This document shows positions 55,190-64,000 of a stretch of DNA of 64,000 nucleotides, piece after piece. How positions within the stretch are numbered: position 1 is the first letter of the stretch; each line of letters begins with the position of its first letter. The notes under the pieces were generated by a model. That model saw only the letters and a list, made by a program, of their open reading frames with translations, did not search any database and was not told where the DNA came from. Source of the stretch: Adiantum capillus-veneris (taxonomy: Eukaryota; Streptophyta; Polypodiopsida; Polypodiales; Pteridaceae); assembly GCA_014529385.2 (NCBI GenBank), contig CM043966.1, positions 88,754,587 through 88,818,586 of the forward strand. Direction: 5' to 3'. Position numbers and translations under genes: made by a program.

Positions 55190-56870
55190 TTTCCATCTTT
55201 AATTTTCAGCTAAAATTAAGATAATTTGACTTAAATAAATACTTATATTACCTTTTTAACCTTGACCTATTTATCACGGCCTCTTTATTATGTAATCTGA
55301 CTGTGATAAATAGAATGTAATCATATAGCATGATTTACTAATTTTCCCCTTGAAATTTCCACCAAAATTAGTATATTTTGACTTAGATAAATATCTATAC
55401 TACTTTTCTAACCTTGGTATAATTATCACGGCCTTTTTACCCTATAATACAGCTTTGTTAAATAGCATGTAATCATATAGCACGATTTACTAATTTCCCT
55501 CTTTAATTTTTAGCTAAAAATGGTGTAATTTGACTTAGATAAATATCTATGCTACTTTTCTAACCTTGGCATAATTATCACGGCCTCTTTATTCTATAAT
55601 ATAGCTCCAAAAAATAGCATGTATTCATATAGCATGATTTAGTAATTTCCCTCTTTAGTTTTTAGCTAGAAATAGTATAATTTGACTTACATAAATATCT
55701 ATACTACTTTTCTAACCTTGACAATATTATCACGGCCTTTTTACCCTATAATATAGCTCTGATAAATAGCATGTATTCATGTAGCATGATTTACTAATTT
55801 CCCTCTTTAGTTTTTTGCTAGAAATAGTGTAATTTGACTTACATAAATATCTATACTACTTTTCTAACCTTGAAATAATTATCACGGCCTTTTTACCCTA
55901 TAATATAGCTCTGATAAATAGCATGTAATCATATAGCATGATTTACTAATTTCCATCTTTACTTTTTAGCTAAAATTAGTATAATTTGACTTTGATAAAT
56001 ACCTATACTACTTTTATAACCTTGTCATAATTATCACGGCCTCTTCACCCTATAATATAGCTCTGATAAATAGCATGTAATTATAGAACATGATTTACTA
56101 ATTTCCCCCTTTAATTTACCCCTAAAAACTCAATTTACCGTTAAACTAATTATCTAAGAATAGCATAATTATCATGGGTTTTTTAACTTTTAATTAACCT
56201 ACAATAAATAACTCAATTCAATTTGAACCTATTTACTAATTTCCCTTATTTAAATTGTCCAAAAAATAGAGTAATTCTGCTTAAGTAATTAGCTAGATTA
56301 AGTTTTTGAGCTTTGCCTAATTATAACGGGTTTTTGAACACCTAATTAACCACTGATAATTATATGGAAGTGTTTAAATTCTATTTACTAATTTTTCCTA
56401 TTAAAATTTCTCAAAAAATAGAGTATTTTAGCTAAAGTAATTAGCTAAATTATTTTTCTGAACTTCTCCTAATTATCACAGGTACTTGAACACTTAATTA
56501 ACCGCTGATAATTATATGGAAGCTTTTTAATTCCATTTACTAATTTTCCCTATTAAAATTGATCAAAAATTAGGGTATTTTAGCTAAAATAATTAGCTAA
56601 ATTAACTTCTTGAACTTCTCCTAATTATCATAGGTTATTGAATACCTAATTAACCAGTTATAATTATATGGAAGCATTTGAATTCCATTTACTAATTTCC
56701 CCTATTAAAATTTCTCAAAAAATAGGGTATTTTAGCTAAAATAATTAGCTAAATTAACTTTTTGAGCTTCTCCTAATTATCACGGGTTATTGAACACCTA
56801 ATTAACCACTTATAATTATATGAAAGGATTTAAATTCTATTTACTAATTTCCCCTATTAAAATTGTGCAA
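55190..56870 (-). repeat. ~150-155 bp tandem repeats in LTR F leader
   Basis: About eleven diverged units marked by TAATTATCACGGCC or variants, ATTTACTAATTTCCC and TATAATATAGCTC. Markers recur near 55272, 55424, 55567, 55729, 55878, 56031, 56163, 56330, 56472, 56627 and 56777. AT-rich, no coding. It sits between the TATA box and the gag exon, where B has its own unrelated tandem array. Confidence 0.8.
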
Positions 56871-57325
56871 AAAAAAGAGTAATTATACCTAATTAACTAG
56901 GAAAACTTCTTAGAAAATTATAGGATCATTTTCCTAGATTAATAACTGTCTAATGCATCTCTGATAAATAATTCAACTTAATCTTATCCTAATTAATATT
57001 TTTACCATTAATTCATGGTTAATTTGGCTAATTTCCGCCTTAATATGATAGGATAAATAATCAGATTAGTACTACTAAGCTTAATTATAATAATCAACAA
57101 AGATTAATTAATTTAAAGAGGTTTAAGGAGCATGCATAGGCCTAATCTTTGATTTATTAGCAATTTATCTTAATCTAACCTTGCTAATTAAGAAGGATTA
57201 GGTTAATTATCGTTAGGGTTAATCAATTAGAGATTAAACTCTAATGATTTCTGCGTAGTGTTCTCTCTAGATGAGAGAGAGAGTAGCAAGGCTCCGAGTC
57301 TGTGTAAAATGTGAAGCTAGGGGTC

Positions 57326-57334
57326 CTATTTATA
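57326..57334 (-). promoter_or_regulatory. TATA box of solo LTR F
   Basis: Minus-strand TATAAATAG, the same sequence as in the B LTRs. It gives a leader of about 2.65 kb before the exon at 54647. Confidence 0.55.
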
Positions 57335-57831
57335 GTTTTCTGGCACTCTTAAGCTCTCACAGGCTTAAAAAAGCAGTTGCTTACAGTTCAAGCAGCCCCC
57401 TACAGGTCAAAAAACGACCCCTGCTGCTAAATGAGTCCCTGGTAGGTCAGTGATGACCCTCCCATTACCTGCCAGCTTTTAAAATATCAATTATGCTATA
57501 TTTTGACCTATTTTTGCTTAATTGGTAAATATCTTATAAATATCTAGGAGGACTTTAATAAAGTCTATGCTTAAATGATTACTGCAACCCTTCAATTTTA
57601 CCTATTTTACTCAATTCACAGTGTAAACTTCCAGGGGTCATAACTATGTCAGTTTTTATCGGAATTCAATTCTGAAAATTTCTAGCCCGGGGTTTGCTGT
57701 GCTTAAGATTCCAAAAATACCAATATTTTCCATGGTCGAACAATTCTACATTGCTTTTTCAATAATCATATCAGTTTGATTAAGCTTTATACAACCTTTA
57801 AGGTTTCAGAAACTGGAAACCTTACAGTATG

Positions 57832-58380
57832 TGTGTGAAAACACGCTATAGTGGAAAAAGGATGACAAAGAGGCAATCGAGAGAATACAAGAAGAAGGAA
57901 TGGCAAGAATTTGATCACATTGCTTGTTGGCTCTTTGACCTCTACCTTTCTCTTCCTTCCTCCTCCTAACCCACCACCACAACATTTAATTTGTTCTCCG
58001 CCTACACGTACACCACTCAAAACATTTTCCTTGTCTCGCTTCATCCACAGGTAGATAGCACTTGCGTTATTGTATGCCTGTTGTTGTGCTCCTTCCCCTC
58101 CAAAAAGGAATCCAATCTACGTGCCTAGTCTTGCCCTTTTCGTTCTTCCACTACCGCTATTGTTGTTGTTGCCTCAACTGTGGCAATGGTGATACACTGC
58201 TGCATCCATTGCCTTCCGAATCCTTTTGTGACATCGTCCTCCTCTAATATGCTTTCGCCCCTCTCTCCTGTCCATGATCTACTGTCCTCCTGGAAAAGTG
58301 GCATGTTGGCTACCTAAAGATCAACCCCCTGGCATCCATGAAGCTTCTTCTTCCGCTTTCATCATCCTCAGTTACCTTGG
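57832..58380 (-). pseudogene. F-box pseudogene, copy 3 (5' part)
   Basis: The minus-strand frame 58044-57787 contains SNVIKFLPFLLLVFSRLPL, the start of the F-box, then diverges at the microsatellite junction GTGTGTGAAAACAC. The 5' flank (58045-58380) matches those of copies 1 and 2. It was joined to R1 copy b before LTR F inserted. Confidence 0.75.
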
Positions 58381-58384
58381 TTGG

Positions 58385-58845
<461 letters not shown>

Positions 58846-58859
58846 CTACCCGCCAACCA

Positions 58860-59369
58860 CAGATGACTTGACCTGCAGAAATAAGTTGCTCATTGATACC
58901 TTGACACCAGCAAGGAAAGTGTCCATATCATCTTCCTCATGCATAATCTTCGACTCCAGCTCTTTATGTAGCAAAGCAATTTTAGCCTCATTAAGGCTTG
59001 CATAAAGACCTGCTAGAATATCCCAAGCCTGTTTTGAAGATTTTACTGAACGAATGTGAGGAACAATGGTGCGCTTCACAGACAGCGCAATCAATGCATG
59101 AGCATGCGCATCCTTTATATCCCAACAAGCTTGTTCTACCGTAGGTAAAACAACTCTAATAGTAGCAATCCTTGCAGCAAGACCTGAAACATCCTCAACA
59201 TCGCCTACATCCTCAGAACCAGGACGTACATCAATGCCCTGCACAATGTTCTAGATGCCCTTTGACACATGAACATGTGCATCATATAAGCCCACATAGG
59301 GTAGTTGTCCCCATCCAACCTGTCCTCAACAGAAAACATCTTGAACACATCTGTGTTGTTGTCAGCCAT
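58860..59369 (-). pseudogene. gag: Ty1/copia gag fragment
   Basis: ATG 59369: MADNNTDVFKMFSVEDRLDG, then DNYPMWAYMMHMFM. After a frameshift near 59220: VEQACWDIKDAHAHALIALS, SSKQAWDILAGLY, ALLHKELESKIMHEEDDMDT. These are the hallmarks of copia-type gag (UBN2/DUF4219). It stops at 58847 without the zinc knuckle. Confidence 0.8.
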
Positions 59370-59640
59370 GGTAAATGCTGCACTTGATGTGAAAACTGCT
59401 CGGAAATAGGAGAAACAGAGGGGGAACAACACGTGCTATATAGCACAAACCATAGAAGACTATGTGGCACATGTTATGCAGAAAATGGCATTGACAAAAA
59501 TTCTGTACAAAATGACGAAATAGCCTGTGCAGTACTTCCTATAGTGGAAACGGAGGCCAAAATGAGCCCGAAACAAAAATCTGAGCAGCTCGGTTCAAGG
59601 GCTTTTGCAGTAAACGAGGCATCCAAAGAAAATTTACCAT
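59370..59640. other. segment between copia fragments
   Basis: Probably the leader of the copia gag fragment and its join to the integrase scrap. No LTR ends or primer site could be recognised. Confidence 0.35.
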
Positions 59641-60024
59641 GACTTACACACCCACCCAGAATGATATGGCTGAGAGGATGAATAGAACCATTAAAAAATG
59701 GGTCACTTTTATGTTGTCAACCACCAGCTTACCTCAAGAATTTTAGGGAGAAGCTGTTACGATGGCTGCTTATTGGATCAATTGGTCACCTAGAACAGCA
59801 CTAAAGTACAAGGTTCTACAGGATATGTGGATGGTCAAAGAGTCCAACTATGATAGATTACATGTCTTTGGGTGTGTGAGGCATTCTCACATGTGTCAAA
59901 AGAGCTTATACAAAAACTGGACCCCAAATCACACAAGTGCATCTTCATTGGATATGGTATAGACAAAGAGATGGGATATTGTCTTTGGAACTTGGAATCT
60001 AAGAAGGTTATACGTAGCTCAATT
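59641..60024 (+). pseudogene. pol: Ty1/copia integrase fragment
   Basis: Plus strand: YTPTQNDMAERMNRTIKKWV (catalytic Glu region), then a TAG, EAVTMAAYWINWSPRTALKY, NYDRLHVFGCVRHSHM, then SASSLDMV and a stop. This is the integrase C-terminal half typical of copia pol. It points opposite to the gag fragment and breaks off where repeat R1 begins. Confidence 0.85.
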
Positions 60025-60985
60025 TAGGCTAGAGAAAAGACAAAGTTGATGACATGTTCAAAGATAGGTTGAAAAACGTTTTTGTGCTATCTTGGTAATG
60101 GCTTGCCACTACTTGGACATGGAAGTTTTTTAAGCTCACAATTTTACAACATGTTGCTAGATGTTGCATGTATAAAGCAGCATATACATGCCCAAAATGC
60201 ATAGGCAACCAAAAAGCTTTTGAATGTTACTTGTGCTTAATGAAATTATGCTTGCTTCACATGCATGGGTCAATCCAATCTTCCTTGTCTCTCAATTGTT
60301 ACATGGGTCAAGAATGTTAAAAAATGTGAACTCTACTTGCTAGTGGTTGCTTGGAGTCTTTCATGTGGAGAGTGATATCATTGTATCATGGCCACACGGT
60401 GGTATCACTATATCATGGCCACAAGAACAATAGACATACCTTCTTCAATTGTGTCTTGGCAAATGGAGTCCAACATGATGCATATTTTTGAATGCATTGA
60501 TTTTATCGTGTTCTAAGTACGAGGGTACACGTTTTGGCATAGAGAGTAAGGAGAGAGTAAGAGCCAGAGTTTACATGCATGGGAGGAAAAAGACTGGCCT
60601 ACGTAGCAAATTCCAAGATCTTTTTGGTGGTTCACTAAAAATATCATAATTGGCAATAGCAAGTGGAAAGAGAGAACATTGTTGGAAACATCACTTTAGG
60701 CTTCCTAAGTTTTTTCACTTTTATATGCAAGGAAACATGCCATCTTTATTGTATTCTACTATAATTTTTTTTGAATCAAGGCACATTTGGGCAAGAGACT
60801 CTCCGCTCAAGTTGTGATAACACACCTCTCTTGTTATCATGCGGACTTCTATGTGTGCTAAAAGATGCCATAAAATTTGTGCACAAGCTTTAAGTAATGA
60901 CTTCCTCCTCATGAATGGGAGTAGGTGTGTGCTTTTATCAATATATTTCTCGTCCTTTTATAGCACGCATGCACATGCACACATG

Positions 60986-61022
<37 letters not shown>

Positions 61023-61243
61023 AATTACATAAGACACACACATGCATGCATACACAAAGGACACACATACATACACATGGACATACCACATAGGTTTGTG
61101 CTTGTGATGAAAACCTTTTCTGCATACATACACACTTATGCACACATGCACAAATACATGTCCATGTTGGTTTGTAGCATACACACACAAAAACACACGC
61201 TTATGCACACATACACTAATACAAGTGTGTGTGCGTGTGTGTG
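60010..61243 (+). repeat. dispersed repeat R1, copy c
   Basis: Collinear with copy b (52070-53280), including the paired CACGGTGGTATCACTATATC region and the CA/TG-rich end (60960-61243). Followed directly by F-box sequence at 61244 through GTGTGTGTGAAAACAC, the same junction as at 57832. Confidence 0.85.
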
Positions 61244-61345
61244 AAAACACATTGTAGTTGGAAAAGCTCGCAAAAGAAAATACAAGTTGGAATGGCAAGA
61301 AGTTGATTACATTGCTTGTTGGCTCTTCGACCTTTGCCTTCCCCT
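61244..61345 (-). pseudogene. F-box pseudogene, copy 4 (short)
   Basis: About 100 bp on the minus strand with VEEPTSNVINFLPFQLVFSF, the F-box start. Beyond it lies repeat R1 copy d. Confidence 0.7.
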
Positions 61346-61349
61346 TCCT

Positions 61350-61690
61350 TAAACAGGGCAAGACAATGACTTATGTACTCTGTGATTGCCTACAAAATGT
61401 ATCAATCTCGTTTTGTGTCCTAGTCTCGATATAAAGTTGATGACATGTTCAGATGTTGCATGTACAAAGCCATAGACACTTGCCTAGAATGCACTGGCAA
61501 TAAAAAGTTTTTGAATTTTTCTTAGTAATCAATGTTGTGTCATGCTTGCTAAGTATACATGGGTCAATCCAATCTTCCTTTCTATTTGATTTGTACTGAA
61601 TGTATATTGTCATGCAATGAAACATCCATTTCTTGCGTATGAAAACAATGTGGTTTCTTAGGACCATCACCTAGAGCAAAGGTTTTTCAT
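61350..61690 (+). repeat. dispersed repeat R1, copy d (partial)
   Basis: Matches copy a from GACAATGACTTATGTA to CACCTAGAGCAAAGG, with a deletion in the middle. No coding. Confidence 0.7.
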
Positions 61691-61794
61691 TGGCAAGCCT
61701 TACCGTAGGACGAGTAAAAACTTTCAAGCAAAGCAAAAATCAAGCAAGATCTATAAAATGAAAACCTTGCATAATGTGATCAGCATGGATTTTG

Positions 61795-61796
<2 letters not shown>

Positions 61797-61863
<67 letters not shown>

Positions 61864-62250
61864 TCTTTTGTTTAGACTTGGAGAGAGAATATTTTGTTTG
61901 TGCAAGGCTACATATTGCATGAGGTCCAAAAGATTACATAATGCAGCGTGATTGCGAAAAAATCAGGGAAGAGCTTTGAGTCAATTAATGTTGAAAACAT
62001 CGATTTGGTGAAACTGGGATGGAATACAGTACTACAGCTCCGTTGTCAAGGAAAAGCATCTTTAGCCTGCTTAAAAAAATTAAAACTTCGACTTCACGAT
62101 CACAAAACACAAAAAACAGCCATGAATATTGGTATTAGGAACGACCAAACGAAGAAAAGAAAAAATGATTGTTGGGTTTACGAGCTCCAACCTCATGCAA
62201 TATGTAGCCTTGCACAAACAAAAGATTCTCTCTCCAAGGCTAAACAAAAG

Positions 62251-62285
<35 letters not shown>
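61797..62285. mobile_element. foldback repeat with microsatellite ends
   Basis: The left arm 61797-61922 is (GA)n, then ATCTTTTGTTTAGACTTGGA and CAAGGCTACATATTGCATGA. The right arm 62186-62285 is its reverse complement, ending in (CT)n. About 260 bp separate the arms; a frame there has no known match. The arms look about 95% matched by eye. It may be a foldback transposon or a recombination product. Confidence 0.65.

Positions 62286-62314
<29 letters not shown>
62284..62314. repeat. C31 homopolymer
   Basis: Thirty-one consecutive C directly after the (CT)n of the foldback right arm. Exact length unreliable. Confidence 0.8.
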
Positions 62315-63220
62315 ATACTTTTGGCTCTGCAAAAAGTTGCCTTGGTCCTGTGATCTTCTTACATCATACAAAAAATTACGTAAAGTCATAGATGGGCCTA
62401 GGAGGCGGAACCCTTGCCTTAGATCCTTGAAGCTATTGAATGCACAAAAAACTTGCAAGAAACTTAGGATTATAGAAAACATATTTAGGATATGCTGCAT
62501 GAAAACATACTGGATGCATTGCAAGACTAAGAGAATCATAGTGGCTTCATAGACATATAGATTGCCAAAAAGATCATATAGTGGAAATAAGTCACCATAG
62601 AAGGCAAGATAGTTTTTTTGCATAAATATTTAGGATGATAAAATTTTCAAATAAAAATCGTCTCAAATAGTGGCTTAGCAGAGCAAAGGGCATGGAGATT
62701 CATACACAACCATACTATTGGCTATCAAAAATTTTGTATTCCAAAAATTTCTCCCAAAAAGAACTAACATTACCAAAAGTCGTCCATCATGCCATACAAA
62801 CAGACTGCATGCCATCACATTGTTGCATGAACCCGTCTACTACTAAGTGCTTGGAACAACTCAACGTTCATCAATGTAGCCTAGTGTATGAACTTGTGGG
62901 CTGAAGAATCCAATCCCAACACTTGCAAGTATACATAATACAAGTGTTTGCAAGGAATGTACACCATACGTTTGCTTTCTCTCTTTTGAAACCCTTCGCA
63001 TGTGCATCAAGGAAACTCAGTCTCACTAGTAAATAATTTACACCCAAGGCTCAAGACCCCTCAATGCTAACATAGAATGTATTGGACACATTGCATAAGA
63101 TTATAGCCTCTCAAAGCACATTTGCACTCAAGGCTCTACCCTTTTTGATGTTCTCATGGAGCTCCTTAGTTAATCGATCTCTCCACTTGATGTTCTTGCC
63201 ATCTCTGTATTTAGCGTGAA
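62315..63220. other. no recognisable feature
   Basis: Moderately AT-rich sequence, with only short frames on both strands and no repeats or motifs that I can name. Confidence 0.45.
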
Positions 63221-63369
63221 AGGAGCTAGGTGACCGAGAGGTTCTTGTTCCAGCTACTTCAGTACGCAATAAAGTTCCACCATCACAACCCTCAAGGAGC
63301 TAGGTGATCGAGAGGTGCTTGTTCCAGCTACTGCAGTACGCAATAAAGTCCCACCATCACAACCCTCAA
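63221..63369. repeat. 74-bp tandem duplication
   Basis: Two copies of a 74-bp unit beginning AGGAGCTAGGTGA (63221 and 63295), with few differences. No coding role seen. Confidence 0.85.
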
Positions 63370-63748
63370 GGACAAATCCATTATATGAAGAAACCTTATC
63401 TCATATGGTTTCAGATGAATTCCTTCATCAATTGGCCAAACTCGAGGTGTAGGTCACAACACGCCAATAATTCGATCATCACATACCTCTCATGAATGTG
63501 TAGGTGTCAGATTGCAAAACCAAAAAAACCCATTAACAATGCCTCCTGGATATCTTCTACGTCCCTAGAATGACATTGCAGGAATTCGATCCTTTTCATC
63601 TCCAACACCTGCCATCGGCACCGCATCTTCCACTTGCTAGTTGACCAAAACATATCATCTTCTTACCTGGTTCAGTCCTTCTGATGGCCCATAATGTTTT
63701 GGGCACTGATCTCTCCAGACAATGCATGTCTATCTCTTGTGAAATTTA

Positions 63749-63997
63749 TCATTTTACACTACTTCTCCAATCCATGGTGACAGTCACAAACTCCGATCTA
63801 TGGCTATCATCTTCCAAAATTAATCCCGGGTCAGCTTCTATTGGATGCTCTTTTTGAACACTCCTTTGATCTGCTTTGTAACATTGCATCTCTGGAGATC
63901 CCACTCCCATCTCATCCAAAGAGAATTCAGTAAGTTCTGATAGACGTCTATTTCTTGCTATTAATTGGTTGTAGAACCTTGTTTCCATGTCTTGCAT
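63749..63997 (-). CDS. hypothetical frame at window edge
   Basis: 82 codons on the minus strand from ATG 63997, with a mixed charged composition (ETRFYNQLIARNRRLSELTE) unlike the low-complexity frames nearby. It may be part of a longer exon beyond the window or of an unrecognised retroelement. No family recognised. Confidence 0.2.
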   Translation of the reverse strand: MQDMETRFYNQLIARNRRLSELTEFSLDEMGVGSPEMQCYKADQRSVQKEHPIEADPGLILEDDSHRSEFVTVTMDWRSSVK

Positions 63998-64000
63998 AGT

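Larger units (their letters stand above)
53373..57826 (-). mobile_element. giant solo LTR F (4.45 kb), related to B
   Basis: In minus orientation it begins TGTAAGGTTTCC (B begins TGTAAGGTCTC) and ends GGGGACTTTACA. It has a TATA box (57334-57326), a long leader, a coding exon at 54647 and the U5 block ATGGACGGGTGGACC (53755-53741), the same order as in the B LTR. No gag-pol follows. Removing it rejoins the (GT)n microsatellite and F-box sequence exactly as in R1 copy c, so it inserted there. Flanks gtgta/gtatg fit a target duplication within the GT tract, register uncertain. Confidence 0.8.

Overview
The window is nuclear DNA of a land plant, in a gene-poor region built almost entirely of transposable elements nested inside one another. 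Evidence for a plant: Ty3/gypsy chromovirus and Tat-type retrotransposons with plant initiator-tRNA-Met primer sites, a Tat element with the extra plant-type RNase H, plant PIF/Harbinger and Ty1/copia remnants, AAACCCTAA telomere-type motifs, very long (CT)n/(GA)n/(GT)n tracts, and an F-box gene family. The exact lineage cannot be read from the sequence; a fern or other large-genome plant would fit, as a guess only. I see no intact host gene, rRNA, tRNA or CRISPR.

Layout. 1-2.34 kb: unassigned, with poly-G runs. 2.38-4.13 kb: pieces of an F-box pseudogene and a Harbinger-like fragment. 4.13-7.75 kb: a solo LTR split by a small non-autonomous LTR element (D, 4240-7311, target duplication CCTAG). 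7.75-8.29 kb: Harbinger fragment. 8.29-31.20 kb: a decayed chromovirus (A, + strand). Its integrase region carries two further elements only about 180 bp apart: B (12472-23112, + strand, 2.7-2.8 kb LTRs) and C (23291-29789, - strand). 31.2-34.2 kb: Harbinger transposase pseudogene and a full-length F-box pseudogene with three in-frame stops. 34.25-34.71 kb: foldback MITE-like repeat. 34.73-50.64 kb: element G (- strand, no integrase), split by Tat-type element E (37439-46618, + strand). 50.6-64 kb: long microsatellites and a duplicated repeat (R1) joined to F-box fragments. One R1 copy is split by a giant 4.45 kb solo LTR (F, 53373-57826). Copia gag and integrase scraps and another foldback repeat follow.

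How the parts relate. A, C and D share LTR core-promoter sequence, primer site, and an 18-nt palindrome just before the polypurine tract, so D looks like a non-autonomous partner of the A/C group. B and F share LTR ends, a U5 block and an LTR-located first gag exon ending in a splice donor. In B the predicted acceptor restores the gag frame exactly. B and E also carry extra open frames between the primer site and gag. These leader frames and the split gag are the least ordinary features of the window. All autonomous elements carry stops or frameshifts, so none looks able to move by itself now.
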